In this document: in pieces, positions 11,262 to 18,570 of the stretch
Layout: the number at the start of each line of letters is the position of its first letter
How positions within the stretch are numbered: position 1 is the first letter of the stretch
Translations under genes and position numbers: made by a program
IMG/VR virus record: IMGVR_UViG_3300032242_001258
Coordinates: 1-27,446 of that record
Source of the DNA: a virus
Length of the DNA: 27,446 bases
Direction: 5' to 3' (one strand)
The notes under the pieces: model-generated
Databases searched by the model: none
What the model saw: the letters and a program-made list of their open reading frames with translations, nothing else
What the model was told of the DNA's origin: nothing

Positions 11262-11345
11262 CTATCGGACATATATCTTTATAAGTGTTACTATAATTAC
11301 TTCTGCTATAAGGATAGCAATTAACCCTTTGGGCATTCCCGCCAT
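11262..11345 (-). CDS. Very short membrane peptide
   Basis: 27 aa, MAGMPKGLIAILIAEVII and onward: one transmembrane helix with a basic end. It starts one base after the glycosyltransferase stop, so coupling is likely; no clear ribosome-binding site of its own. Could be a small regulator or chance frame. Confidence 0.45.
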   Translation of the reverse strand: MAGMPKGLIAILIAEVIIVTLIKIYVR

Positions 11346-11346
11346 A

Positions 11347-12057
11347 TTATATTTCAAGATTTAAATCCTTAATTAAATCAGTATATTTAATTAATTTACC
11401 ATAATAATCAACTAAAAAATCATTAAAAAATTCTGTTTTAAAATCTTTAGAATGAATAGCTATATCAAAATTTTTATAAGATGTTTTAAAATTACCCATT
11501 GTTTGTGAAAATACAGTAAGTGGATCTTTTTTCTTTCTTAAATTAAGATTAATAAAATCTTCGTTTAAAGCTTCCTCAATACAAAGACCTAACGCATAAT
11601 TGTTTTTTGTTACAGCAAAATTACAATTATTAAATCTTAAATGCCCTGCCTGTTGGGGTACTATAGCAGCATCATATTTATCCCCAATTTTTTCTAATTC
11701 ATAATCTAAAGGCTTTATGCATATAGAGTCCATATCTGCATAAACTCCTCCATGTTCATATAGAGTTAGCATTCTCCAAATGTCAGATTGCATAACTCCC
11801 CTCATATAGGTAGTGTAAAAATCATCAGCAAAATCCCCAGATTTATCCCATTCAATTTGTTTATAAGATGGATATATAGCAGGATAATCTTTTTTTATTA
11901 CCCTATCTCTTTCTTCATTGTCAACATATCTATATTCCCACCCAGGATTTAAGTTTATCCAAGTTTTAGTAACCTTTTTTAAATGATCTGGTAAATCTTC
12001 ATATTTATAATTATGAGTTTGCCAGATAATCTTTGGCATATTTAATAGATTATTCAT
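11347..12057 (-). CDS. Glycosyltransferase, DXD sugar-binding family (GT32-like)
   Basis: 236 aa. PKIIWQT at residues 8-14, NPGWEYRYVD near 37-46, then SDIWRMLTLYEHGGVYADMD at 91-110 match the OCH1/Gly_transf_sug group, with D108-x-D110 as the metal and nucleotide-sugar site. The length covers the catalytic domain only. It could modify host surface glycans, phage DNA or virion proteins; the neighbours do not decide. AT content is very high even for this window, which suggests recent acquisition. Confidence 0.85.
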   Translation of the reverse strand: MNNLLNMPKIIWQTHNYKYEDLPDHLKKVTKTWINLNPGWEYRYVDNEERDRVIKKDYPAIYPSYKQIEWDKSGDFADDFYTTYMRGVMQSDIWRMLTLYEHGGVYADMDSICIKPLDYELEKIGDKYDAAIVPQQAGHLRFNNCNFAVTKNNYALGLCIEEALNEDFINLNLRKKKDPLTVFSQTMGNFKTSYKNFDIAIHSKDFKTEFFNDFLVDYYGKLIKYTDLIKDLNLEI

Positions 12058-12187
12058 ATTTAAACTTTTGTTTCTTTCTAAATCTTGCTAGATAAGTTTT
12101 TAGTTTCCACCTGTTGGTAGTTATCTCATATAAACTGTGTATAAATGCATCGTGGTTTTCCACGTGACCGCCTTCTTTTTCGCTCAT
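12050..12187 (-). CDS. Small basic protein, unknown
   Basis: 45 aa, MSEKEGGHVENHDAFIHS and onward, with a strongly basic C-terminus (YLARFRKKQKFKYE). It overlaps the upstream stop by ATGA and the glycosyltransferase start by 8 bases. AAGAAAAATG gives only a weak ribosome-binding site. Confidence 0.6.
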   Translation of the reverse strand: MSEKEGGHVENHDAFIHSLYEITTNRWKLKTYLARFRKKQKFKYE

Positions 12188-12438
12188 TTTTCTTGGTGAT
12201 CATTCCTATGTTCATACTGAATAGGTTCAAGCTTTAAGATCTTTTCTTTTAATCTTTTATTTTCCATTTGCAGGAAAGTATAGTGTTCAGCATTATTAGA
12301 TCCTCTGGCTATACTTAAAGCTCTCCTATAGTCTTCTGCTATAGACTTATAATTATTTACTTTTTGCTCTGTATAATGAATAAACCCTACAATAAATAGG
12401 CTTAAGAAACCTAAATAAACTATTAGTAATGTTGTCAT
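12184..12438 (-). CDS. Membrane-anchored coiled-coil protein
   Basis: 84 aa: N-terminal transmembrane helix (LLIVYLGFLSLFIVGFI, about residues 4-20), then a long helix with heptad-like pattern (LQMENKRLKEKILKLE). This is the layout of small phage Rz-like spanins or membrane scaffolds, but no lysis gene is adjacent. It overlaps both neighbours. Confidence 0.7.
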   Translation of the reverse strand: MTTLLIVYLGFLSLFIVGFIHYTEQKVNNYKSIAEDYRRALSIARGSNNAEHYTFLQMENKRLKEKILKLEPIQYEHRNDHQEK

Positions 12439-12644
12439 GCGTTGTCCCTTTCATACATAATTCCTCTAAGATATACACAAAGGTCTAAGGCTTCTTCATA
12501 AGCGTCTTGTAGCATATCCCTGCCATTATCTGCTTGAAGTCCCGTCCCGTAACGCTCTATGCCTAGTTCTAGGCGTTTAGCCATGTCTTCCATGACTAGT
12601 TCTTGAAGAATTGGGTTTTTATTTATTATTGGTGATGGTTGCAA
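12435..12644 (-). CDS. MazG-like/unknown phage protein
   Basis: 69 aa. GIERYGTGLQ, NGRDMLQDAYEEALDLCVYL: this helical signature is common in phage proteins that resemble all-alpha NTP pyrophosphatases, though the full set of metal ligands is not evident in so short a chain. It might help clean nucleotide pools together with dUTPase. It overlaps the next gene by ATGA. Confidence 0.6.
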   Translation of the reverse strand: MQPSPIINKNPILQELVMEDMAKRLELGIERYGTGLQADNGRDMLQDAYEEALDLCVYLRGIMYERDNA

Positions 12645-12827
12645 TTATTTAACCTTAGCTGCTGCTAGATGCCAAGAACAATCACAACTATTATTTTCTG
12701 GTTTATTCCATAAACAATTTGATGCAATGCTAATTTTTAAATCTTCTTTGACTTTTTTTACTACTTTATGAGTTCCGTTACAGTTTTTATCTGGATCTGT
12801 TGTATAACCGCAACTACATGTTCCCAT
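12645..12827 (-). CDS. CDGSH-like small metal protein
   Basis: 60 aa. Residues 4-20 run C-S-C-G-Y-T, then P12, C16-N-G-T-H20. The established CDGSH 2Fe-2S motif is C-x-C-x2-S/T-x3-P-x-C-D-G-S/A/T-H; here the spacing is one residue longer before the third Cys and Asp is Asn. A second Cys group (SCDCSWH) lies near the C-terminus. An iron-sulfur or zinc role is inferred. It directly follows the glycosylase gene. Confidence 0.65.
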   Translation of the reverse strand: MGTCSCGYTTDPDKNCNGTHKVVKKVKEDLKISIASNCLWNKPENNSCDCSWHLAAAKVK

Positions 12828-13313
12828 TTATTTTACCTTTCTTGGATGCGTAGGCCAAAAATATAAACATCCTTCACAACAAGGTTGATTATATTCGTCA
12901 TTAACTGCATTAGCGTATTCTGCATAATATTCAGGATCTTTACGATATAAGTTTGCTTTGTGTGTAGTGTTTACACGTTTAATAATTGTAGGATTGATAC
13001 GCCACATTGGTTCATCATTACCCCAATATGTTGAAGTTTTTGCAGCAAGTGCATTCATATTAGCAAGGTTATTTTCTGTTTTAATGCCACGTTGATCTGC
13101 AAGTTTAATTGCTGTCATGCCATAACGCCATAGTTCAGATTCAGCACCTTCCCACATTAAAACGGCTGGATGATTGCGCCAAGCACCAGATTTAGATTGA
13201 CCAGATAATACATTAAGTATTTGATAAGTCTCTAAGACTTGTTTGTTAAGACGCTTATTATCAAGCGCATCAAGACTATCCCGCATTGCGGGGTATGGTA
13301 AGAATGTTTGCAT
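12828..13313 (-). CDS. Pyrimidine-dimer DNA glycosylase-like protein
   Basis: 161 aa. MQTFLPYPAMRDSLDALD, then NKRLNKQVLETYQIL and NHPAVLMWEG match the Pyr_excise family (PF03013), whose founder T4 DenV cuts at UV-induced pyrimidine dimers. A C-terminal CCEGC cluster is an extra. ATG lies six bases after a TAAAAT -10, so it is probably leaderless. The gene suggests exposure to sunlight, consistent with surface water. Confidence 0.8.
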   Translation of the reverse strand: MQTFLPYPAMRDSLDALDNKRLNKQVLETYQILNVLSGQSKSGAWRNHPAVLMWEGAESELWRYGMTAIKLADQRGIKTENNLANMNALAAKTSTYWGNDEPMWRINPTIIKRVNTTHKANLYRKDPEYYAEYANAVNDEYNQPCCEGCLYFWPTHPRKVK

Positions 13314-13319
13314 TGTGTT

Positions 13320-13349
13320 ATTTTACCTTATCAATAGGGTACATGTCAA
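13320..13349 (-). promoter_or_regulatory. Leaderless promoter of the glycosylase gene
   Basis: On the minus strand: TTGACA, 18-base spacer, TAAAAT, then AACACA and ATG 13313. Confidence 0.75.
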
Positions 13350-13354
13350 TAGAT

Positions 13355-13504
13355 TTACTGTCTATGTCTTTTTTTATTTCCATAAGTTTGTTCAACTTCT
13401 TGTTTTGCTCTTGCAACAATAGCTTTAGTTAACAGTTCTATGCGACGGGAAGATTCAAGTTTCATAATGTCATCCCAATCCATAGGATCTTCTTTTTGAT
13501 TCAT
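13355..13504 (-). CDS. Small protein, unknown, leaderless
   Basis: 49 aa, MNQKEDPMDWDDIMKLES and onward; helical, charged, basic end (GNKKRHRQ). There is no ribosome-binding site; the ATG is five bases after TAGTAT of a good promoter. Its 3' end overlaps the promoter of the glycosylase gene region. Confidence 0.65.
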   Translation of the reverse strand: MNQKEDPMDWDDIMKLESSRRIELLTKAIVARAKQEVEQTYGNKKRHRQ

Positions 13505-13509
13505 GCCTA

Positions 13510-13539
13510 ATACTATCAAATTTTTATATTATTTGTCAA
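13510..13539 (-). promoter_or_regulatory. Leaderless promoter of 13355-13504
   Basis: On the minus strand: TTGACA, 18-base spacer, TAGTAT, then five bases to ATG. Confidence 0.65.
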
Positions 13540-13555
13540 TTTTTTGAATAAGGTA

Positions 13556-14332
13556 TTATGCTGTTATTAAATTATTAGCTGGATTAATTTCAGACTTTTT
13601 ACCTGCAATTAATTCTTCAATAAAACCACAGATAACGCTATACTCTTCATCAAATATTTCTTTTGATCTTCCTTCACCCATACCCGCTGGTGTACCTTTT
13701 TCAATTTCTGATTCTTTTAATGTTTTTTCAATATCATAATTTAATGTTGTGCATGCAAAATGTTTTGATACATATCCGTCTTTATCTACTAAATACTTTT
13801 CAAAATTTCCGCCCATAAATTCACCACTATAAAAACCTTGATTTAACCATTGTGATTTATAATTAAGTTCTAATTTTGGTGCAGCTGAGCCGACTGCTAA
13901 AATTTGTTTAGCTATTTCTTTGTACAATTCATGTGGCTCTCCGTTTGGCTGACCAAGGCCATTATGACCTTCTGGTTGACCTAGTAATGGCCCAACTAAT
14001 TTATTAGGGTTTGAAGATACCATTTGTGAATACTTAAATGTAACGTTGTAAACATCTTCTCCGTAAAGCTTTGAATCAAGACCGCAGGTAATTCCATCTG
14101 CCCACTTGCCTTTTGTTACGCCTGGTCCACAGTAATCATTTGTAGGTACGGCTATAACCTGAAAATCATCCCCGCCATATTTATCTTGAAGCCATTGAAG
14201 TACTTCTAATTGATTTGCATTACCGCAACCAACAGTTGTGTTTACAATTAAAGAAACTTTTCCCTTAAATTGCTCTAAGAAATTAGGTGTCTCTTCGGCT
14301 GAGTTTAAATCTATGTTATAAATTGATTTCAT
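13556..14332 (-). CDS. Glutathione-peroxidase-like thiol peroxidase
   Basis: 258 aa. KGKVSLIVNTTVGCGNANQ (about residues 23-41) matches the GPx active-site region with Cys in place of selenocysteine; FQVIAVPTND and FEKYLVDKDGYVSKHF match later GPx strands. A long insertion of roughly 80 residues separates these parts, so the protein exceeds the usual 160-180 aa. The Gln and Trp of the classical tetrad appear replaced (PTND; GGNF). Peroxide removal is likely, but the exact substrate is unsure. AAGGGG lies upstream. Confidence 0.75.
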   Translation of the reverse strand: MKSIYNIDLNSAEETPNFLEQFKGKVSLIVNTTVGCGNANQLEVLQWLQDKYGGDDFQVIAVPTNDYCGPGVTKGKWADGITCGLDSKLYGEDVYNVTFKYSQMVSSNPNKLVGPLLGQPEGHNGLGQPNGEPHELYKEIAKQILAVGSAAPKLELNYKSQWLNQGFYSGEFMGGNFEKYLVDKDGYVSKHFACTTLNYDIEKTLKESEIEKGTPAGMGEGRSKEIFDEEYSVICGFIEELIAGKKSEINPANNLITA

Positions 14333-14345
14333 GTTATTTTACCCC

Positions 14346-14540
14346 TTATTGGAATAGTTTAGCATCTATTCTTTCAGAAACCAAATTGGCCATCTGGGTA
14401 ACACCCTGAATATTATCACCTATAAGCTTTTCGATATCTGTCTCAGCCATACTATTCATGCTGCCATACTGCTTATAATTCTCAATCATTGTTTCAACAA
14501 TAATTGATGACATAATTTCTAGTCTTTCTTTTTGTTCCAT
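14346..14540 (-). CDS. Helical protein, unknown
   Basis: 64 aa, MEQKERLEIMSSIIVETM and onward, all helical. ATG 14540 is chosen because AAAGGAAGATAAA precedes it; an in-frame ATG at 14567 lies over the promoter -10. First gene after a good promoter and followed by the GPx-like gene. Confidence 0.75.
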   Translation of the reverse strand: MEQKERLEIMSSIIVETMIENYKQYGSMNSMAETDIEKLIGDNIQGVTQMANLVSERIDAKLFQ

Positions 14541-14566
14541 TTTATCTTCCTTTGCCTTATAACTCA

Positions 14567-14595
14567 ATTATATCAAATGAGTATTAACCAGTCAA
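14567..14595 (-). promoter_or_regulatory. Promoter of the GPx-like operon
   Basis: On the minus strand: TTGACT, 17-base spacer, TATAAT. One base from perfect. Confidence 0.8.
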
Positions 14596-14600
14596 CAACC

Positions 14601-14620
14601 AAAATGGCCCCGCAGGGCCA
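14601..14620 (-). terminator. Hairpin terminator
   Basis: On the minus strand: TGGCCC, TGCG, GGGCCA, then TTTT. It lies between the DUF1003 gene group and the GPx promoter. Confidence 0.6.
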
Positions 14621-14653
14621 CTCTGGCTTATCATATTTATGAGACTTTAGTAT

Positions 14654-14749
14654 TTATTTATCTTGTTTAAGATTTTTATATTTACAGTATAATCTCATAT
14701 TGGATTGTATGAGTACAATGATGATACCTAAGAGAAGAAGATTGATCAT
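14654..14749 (-). CDS. Short membrane protein
   Basis: 31 aa, MINLLLLGIIIVLIQSNM and onward: one transmembrane helix and a basic tail. ATGA overlap with the DUF1003 gene suggests coupling and possible joint action at the membrane. Confidence 0.6.
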   Translation of the reverse strand: MINLLLLGIIIVLIQSNMRLYCKYKNLKQDK

Positions 14750-15111
14750 GTTTCAGATCCCTCCCCTTCCCCTGTGACATATTCTTTGATCTGACTTAAT
14801 TCTTCATGCATATGCTGTAATAACTTTTGAGTATCTAAAGATACTCGCAAGTCTCTGTTCATAACCTTACGGTCACGCTCAGATTCCCTGTCAGTTGCAG
14901 ATAAAATTAAACCAGATAGCAGGATAGCTTCTAATGAAACTATCATTGTTAAAAGTCCATATGGGAACGGTTCTACTTTGAACAGCACCCAAGATGCAAA
15001 CCAAATCAGATGCGTAATAAGAAACCACGGGCTTCCAGCTACGTGTGCTGACCAATCTGCTAGACTTTCTATGCTTTTTTCTATATGCTTTATTGCTTTT
15101 TTGATATCCAT
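14746..15111 (-). CDS. DUF1003 membrane protein
   Basis: 121 aa. Two membrane helices (about residues 24-43 and 52-72) with the DUF1003-type GSPWFLITHLIWFASWV and FPYGLLTMIVSLEAILLSGLIL stretches, followed by an Asp/Arg-rich turn (DRESERDRKVMNRDLRVS) and a soluble helix. DUF1003 function is unknown. AGAGGTG precedes the ATG; GTG 15114 is an alternative start. Confidence 0.85.
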   Translation of the reverse strand: MDIKKAIKHIEKSIESLADWSAHVAGSPWFLITHLIWFASWVLFKVEPFPYGLLTMIVSLEAILLSGLILSATDRESERDRKVMNRDLRVSLDTQKLLQHMHEELSQIKEYVTGEGEGSET

Positions 15112-15173
15112 CACCTCTTTGTAGCAGTAATGAGAGATACCGCTACAAGATAATTATATCATTATTTAACTAA

Positions 15174-15329
15174 TTATGGATATAGATAATAGTTGAAAAG
15201 ATCATTGCGTATGTGTGCAATCTCAACTGCATTTAATATTTCAACAAGCAGCACTAACGATGCAATAGAAATAAATATCCAATTAAGTTTAATTAAATCT
15301 TTATGCCAAGGCTTTTTTCTTGTTGCCAC
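15174..15329 (-). CDS. Small membrane protein, GTG start
   Basis: 51 aa with one transmembrane helix (WIFISIASLVLLVEIL, residues 17-32) and a basic N-terminus (ATRKKPWHKD). GTG overlaps the upstream stop (TAGTG). Coupled translation is likely. Confidence 0.6.
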   Translation of the reverse strand: MATRKKPWHKDLIKLNWIFISIASLVLLVEILNAVEIAHIRNDLFNYYLYP

Positions 15330-15556
15330 TACTTTAGTTCAATCTTTGGTGTTTGTGCTAAACGTTGTGTGTCCATTAATGAATTAATGTAATACATGTA
15401 ACGCTCAACAATAAAAATAACTTCATCTAAAACCTCAGCAGAAATTTCTTCTGTGATCGTTTCGATCTTACCGTCAATTGCACGTTGTTCAGCTACATCA
15501 CGAGCAACATTATAAACTACTTCATTTAAATCATTTGGGCTTACTGGAATTTCCAT
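15329..15556 (-). CDS. Helical protein, unknown
   Basis: 75 aa, MEIPVSPNDLNEVVYNV and onward, helical and acidic. ATG 15556 has AGGAGAATAAA directly upstream, inside the end of the dUTPase gene; the longer frame from 15592 is rejected. Confidence 0.75.
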   Translation of the reverse strand: MEIPVSPNDLNEVVYNVARDVAEQRAIDGKIETITEEISAEVLDEVIFIVERYMYYINSLMDTQRLAQTPKIELK

Positions 15557-15557
15557 T

Positions 15558-15983
15558 TTATTCTCCTGTTGATCCGAATCCACCTGTGCCACGCACAGAA
15601 TTAGATAGTTCTTCTACTTCTTTAAATATTGCTTCATGATAAACTTGAAACACAAGTTGTGCTATCTTATTGCCTTTTGCAACATAAAAATCTTCATCTG
15701 TGTTATTAACTAAGATTACCTTAATCTCTCCACGATATCCAGAATCAATAGTTCCTGGTGCATTTAAGATTCCTATACCCTTCATAGCCATGCTTGATCT
15801 AGGATTTACATATGCTACATACGATTTAGGAAGTTCTATAGCAATACCAGTTGGAACCGCACCTACACGATGTGCTTTTACTATAAAATCTTGTGAAGCA
15901 TACAAATCAGCTCCCGCATCTCCTGGATTTGCATAGTGCGGAACAATTGCATCTTTTGAAACTTTCTTAAAATTAACAAACAT
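15558..15983 (-). CDS. dut: dUTPase (trimeric type)
   Basis: 141 aa with all five family motifs: DAGADLYA (22-29), NPRSSMAMK (60-68), NAPGTIDSGYRGEI (74-87), KGNKIAQLV (103-111) and RGTGGFGSTG (131-140). It hydrolyses dUTP to dUMP and pyrophosphate, keeping uracil out of phage DNA and supplying dTMP synthesis. Normal length for the homotrimeric family. It sits beside MazG-like genes, a probable nucleotide-cleanup group. Confidence 0.97.
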   Translation of the reverse strand: MFVNFKKVSKDAIVPHYANPGDAGADLYASQDFIVKAHRVGAVPTGIAIELPKSYVAYVNPRSSMAMKGIGILNAPGTIDSGYRGEIKVILVNNTDEDFYVAKGNKIAQLVFQVYHEAIFKEVEELSNSVRGTGGFGSTGE

Positions 15984-15984
15984 A

Positions 15985-16119
15985 TTAATCTCTTTCTAAC
16001 TCTTCTTTAATTTTTTTTCTTAAAAGATATAATGTGTATGGGGTATCGTCATCCTGTTCATTCAAAAAATCTAGTATCTCTTGAAATACTTTTTTTCTAA
16101 TTAACTTGACAGCTCCCAA
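15985..16119 (-). CDS. Small basic helical protein, TTG start uncertain
   Basis: 44 aa if TTG 16119 is the start (KLIRKKVFQEILDFLNEQ and onward). The codons are protein-like and the stop is one base from the dUTPase start. The start has only a distant GAAGGA, so the true 5' end is unsure. Confidence 0.45.
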   Translation of the reverse strand: MGAVKLIRKKVFQEILDFLNEQDDDTPYTLYLLRKKIKEELERD

Positions 16120-16121
16120 TT

Positions 16122-16442
16122 TTAATCAGACAATCCTTCTAATGCACCCTGCACTAAACTTCTTATCTTTCTTGCTTTACGCTCTTCTTTTACCATCTGC
16201 AATGTTTCAAAGTATCCAGCCCCATCTACGATGTTATCTCTCTTAGGACGATTTACTTCACGACTAATCTTAAGTCCAACCATGCACAATGCTACATCTT
16301 CTGGAGTAACTTTTGTTCCCAGAATTGCTGACCAGATCTGAGCGGTACGAGAAAAATCCTCAAAAGGATGACCATAGTTTTCTCCACGATCACCATGCAC
16401 AATTCTTTTAGCTTCGTCTAGAATTGATTCTTCTTTAGGCAT
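16122..16442 (-). CDS. DUF6378-like (MazG-like) protein
   Basis: 106 aa. EAKRIVHGDRGENYGHP, then FSRTAQIWSAILG, MVGLKISREVNRPKRDN and VDGAGYFETL match a phage family (DUF6378) related to all-alpha NTP pyrophosphatases. Cleanup of modified or unwanted nucleotides is likely but not proven. It starts inside the end of the previous gene and precedes dUTPase. Confidence 0.8.
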   Translation of the reverse strand: MPKEESILDEAKRIVHGDRGENYGHPFEDFSRTAQIWSAILGTKVTPEDVALCMVGLKISREVNRPKRDNIVDGAGYFETLQMVKEERKARKIRSLVQGALEGLSD

Positions 16443-16629
16443 TTAAATAATCCTTAAGATATCTTTCGCCTGCCTTAAGATTTGTCTTCAAATTAAGTTC
16501 ACGTCCATACTTAAACATAAGCTTTGATACGTACATTAAATTATTTAATTTGTTTTGCTTTCTTGCAATAGTCTTTGCTCTACGCTTATGACCTCTTGCT
16601 TGTGCCTTTGCGCCTAAACCCTTATGCAT
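16435..16629 (-). CDS. Basic protein, unknown
   Basis: 64 aa, MHKGLGAKAQARGHKRRA and onward, strongly basic in the first half. TGAGGATAATA precedes ATG 16629; the longer frame from 16692 lies in the GroES gene. A nucleic-acid- or ribosome-binding role is possible. Overlaps both neighbours. Confidence 0.7.
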   Translation of the reverse strand: MHKGLGAKAQARGHKRRAKTIARKQNKLNNLMYVSKLMFKYGRELNLKTNLKAGERYLKDYLNA

Positions 16630-16936
16630 TATTATCCTCATATCCAAATAGTACTCCGCTATTAACAAAGTAGAACTTTTCTCCAACTGCATCTTTAATC
16701 TCAGTTGCGTGGTTTGGAGAATAATATACTATCATGCCCTCTTTAATTGTGTCAACTGGATACAAGGTTCCGTTAAATGAACTAACCTCTCCTGGCCCCA
16801 CCTTTACTACTGTACCTCTTTTGAGATCTTGCTCTGTTGCAGTAGCAGTTAAAACTAAACCAGAAGCAGTTTTTGATTCTGTAGTTTCTATTTCTTTAAC
16901 AAGCAAAAGCTTTCCTAAAGGATTAATATTCGTCAT
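16622..16936 (-). CDS. groES: GroES-like co-chaperonin
   Basis: 104 aa. PLGKLLLVKEIETTESKTAS with a mobile-loop-like stretch (SGLVLTATA), GTVVKVGPGE, DTIKEGMIVYYSPNHATEI and a final strand fit the Cpn10 family. Like T4 gp31, a phage co-chaperonin could cap the host GroEL and help fold phage proteins. No GroEL gene in the window. It overlaps the zinc-ribbon gene. Confidence 0.85.
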   Translation of the reverse strand: MTNINPLGKLLLVKEIETTESKTASGLVLTATATEQDLKRGTVVKVGPGEVSSFNGTLYPVDTIKEGMIVYYSPNHATEIKDAVGEKFYFVNSGVLFGYEDNNA

Positions 16937-17138
16937 CTTCCATATCCATTTCTATTTTGTCTGGGCTATCCATAGGGGTTCCTATAGTGTATTTTGTATG
17001 ACATTCAAAACATTCACCGTTTATCCCGTACATACCAATTTCGTAATCATTTGGATCAACTATGATCCAAGTTAAAAATCTTGAACTACTACAAGCAGGA
17101 CACACTGGAGAAGGTATACCAGTATAATCTATGCTCAT
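16923..17138 (-). CDS. Zinc-ribbon protein
   Basis: 71 aa with CPAC (about residues 13-16) and CFEC (43-46), spaced as in classical zinc ribbons, and an acidic tail (DKIEMDMEDDEY). ATGA overlap upstream. It might be an adaptor for nucleic acid or protein; unknown. Confidence 0.8.
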   Translation of the reverse strand: MSIDYTGIPSPVCPACSSSRFLTWIIVDPNDYEIGMYGINGECFECHTKYTIGTPMDSPDKIEMDMEDDEY

Positions 17139-17314
17139 CCAAGATAACTTATTCTAGTTACTGTCATGCATGGGTCTCCGCCATCTTCCCATTCCTTAAC
17201 TTCTTCTTCGGTCATAACATCGTATCCCCCGTCATGAGTTTGACAAAATGGATTAGTTACCCATCCCTTGTTGACTCCAATATTAAACCAATCCCAAAAT
17301 TCTGTATCTGACAT
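17135..17314 (-). CDS. Small acidic protein, unknown
   Basis: 59 aa, MSDTEFWDWFNIGVNKGW and onward, ending YLG. ATG lies inside the stop region of the HslV-like gene and its TGA overlaps the next ATG. Likely coupled to both. Confidence 0.7.
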   Translation of the reverse strand: MSDTEFWDWFNIGVNKGWVTNPFCQTHDGGYDVMTEEEVKEWEDGGDPCMTVTRISYLG

Positions 17315-17868
17315 TATTTAGCCTTTACTATCTTATTTGCTTTTTGTTGCCTTACAATCTGAAATGGTCCAGAAGTGTAAACATCATTGTTAGCAGCAAT
17401 CTCTAGAGCTTTTTCTACATTAGCCCCAGCGTACAACGCACCAATAGCGAATGATGAGCCACTGCCCACCCCATATATGCCGTCGCTATTCAGCAAAACA
17501 CTAAAATCATTACCTATATCAAACACTTCTCCATTGTAAGCAAAAAGCATATTGAAACCAGAGTCTTTATCGTTAGGATCTTCTTTCCAGTTATTTTCTT
17601 CTAAAACTTCTTTCATAGCTGGAACAAATTTAGTTATCATAAACTTATAAAGATCTTCTCGTTCTTTTGCATTAGGAACTGGCGGTACAAAAATATGTTG
17701 CAGAATATCGCATGGTTGAGAGTCACCGCTACCTGCAATAAGCCATCCATTATTCTTGGTAATCTTTTCCATTTGAGCATGCTTATGCGGTCTTGCTCCA
17801 TCAGTTACTTGAGAATCGGCACCGATAGTTACATTACCGTTTTTTACAACAGCAACAATGCTTGTCAT
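17314..17868 (-). CDS. HslV-like Ntn-hydrolase (proteasome-type peptidase)
   Basis: 184 aa. After Met removal the N-terminus is TSIVAVVKNGNVTIGADSQ, matching HslV position by position: Thr1 nucleophile, Asp17, and Lys34 in place of Lys33 after one inserted residue. GVGSGSSFAIGALYAGA and the EIAANNDVYTSGPF end also match HslV. It should form a ring peptidase; the HslU unfoldase is not in the window, so it might use a host ATPase, or act on small peptides. Its stop overlaps a small gene, and its start overlaps thioredoxin's end. Confidence 0.8.
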   Translation of the reverse strand: MTSIVAVVKNGNVTIGADSQVTDGARPHKHAQMEKITKNNGWLIAGSGDSQPCDILQHIFVPPVPNAKEREDLYKFMITKFVPAMKEVLEENNWKEDPNDKDSGFNMLFAYNGEVFDIGNDFSVLLNSDGIYGVGSGSSFAIGALYAGANVEKALEIAANNDVYTSGPFQIVRQQKANKIVKAK

Positions 17869-18161
17869 CCATTTACCTGTTCTATGATTTCGTCTGAATT
17901 CTTTGCGGTAATTTTTGTTCCAAGAACGCCTTTGTTGATCTTATAAACTTGAGGGATGCTTTGAATTGCGTACTTGTTTAAATACTCTGAATCAACCTTG
18001 TCAACATCAACGAAGAAGTAATCACGAGATTCATCCTGCATAGCAGCTTTAGCCATTTGAGGTTTTAGTTGCTTACATGGACCACACCATTCAGCACTAA
18101 AATATACTACAGCATCCTTAGCAGCAACTACTTCTGCCATATCATTTGTGATCTTAATCAT
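17865..18161 (-). CDS. Thioredoxin
   Basis: 98 aa. VVYFSAEWCGPCKQLKP with the WCGPC active site (25-29) and the cis-Pro loop IQSIPQV near residue 70. A complete short thioredoxin. It may reduce host or phage peroxidases; the GPx-like and AhpC proteins in this arm are obvious partners, but that is inference. AGGAGAAGAA precedes the ATG. Confidence 0.95.
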   Translation of the reverse strand: MIKITNDMAEVVAAKDAVVYFSAEWCGPCKQLKPQMAKAAMQDESRDYFFVDVDKVDSEYLNKYAIQSIPQVYKINKGVLGTKITAKNSDEIIEQVNG

Positions 18162-18169
18162 TTCTTCTC

Positions 18170-18400
18170 CTATGCAATCAATTCATTAGCAAGTATTTCA
18201 TTGCCAAGATATCTACGTTTGATTATAAAGTCTCTAACTGAATCTGGACCTTTAGATCTTGCACAAAGTACAACTACCCACCTAGGCTCAAGCTTAGAAT
18301 CAATACAAGATTGACACATCAGAGAGGATACCCCATCAATTAATTCTGACTTCTTTGGATGCAATTCACTCTTCTGCTTCCCACAAGAATAACACTTCAT
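18170..18400 (-). CDS. Conserved actinophage zinc protein
   Basis: 76 aa with CYSC (3-6) and CQSC (29-32) forming a zinc knuckle, then LEPRWVVVLCARSKG and VRDFIIKRRYLGNEILANEL. I recognise the pattern from actinophage proteins of unknown role. ATGA overlap with the gene upstream. Confidence 0.8.
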   Translation of the reverse strand: MKCYSCGKQKSELHPKKSELIDGVSSLMCQSCIDSKLEPRWVVVLCARSKGPDSVRDFIIKRRYLGNEILANELIA

Positions 18401-18570
18401 TCTTCATTCTCCCAATCATCATAAAGCATTTCGTAGTCATCGTTTTCAACAACTACATCGTACATAACGCCACCATATATATATCTAACTCTAGAAGCAT
18501 AAGCTCCCTCTGCAATTAAATCAGCATAAACTGCTTCTTTAATTAAGAATACTTTTCTGTGTAGGGACAT
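18397..18570 (-). CDS. Small conserved-looking protein, unknown
   Basis: 57 aa, MSLHRKVFLIKEAVYADL and onward, with a beta-rich middle and acidic end. GAAGGAATAAAAT is a strong ribosome-binding site. It ends coupled to the zinc protein, a pair that probably travels together. Confidence 0.75.
   Translation of the reverse strand: MSLHRKVFLIKEAVYADLIAEGAYASRVRYIYGGVMYDVVVENDDYEMLYDDWENEE

Noticed and set aside
11036-11284. Plus-strand frame of 82 codons in the central gap
   Set aside because: Opposite strand holds the 57-aa gene with a strong AGGAG site; the plus frame is its shadow.
13318-13383. 21-codon frame downstream of 13355-13504
   Set aside because: Very short, no ribosome-binding site, and it covers the promoter of the glycosylase gene.
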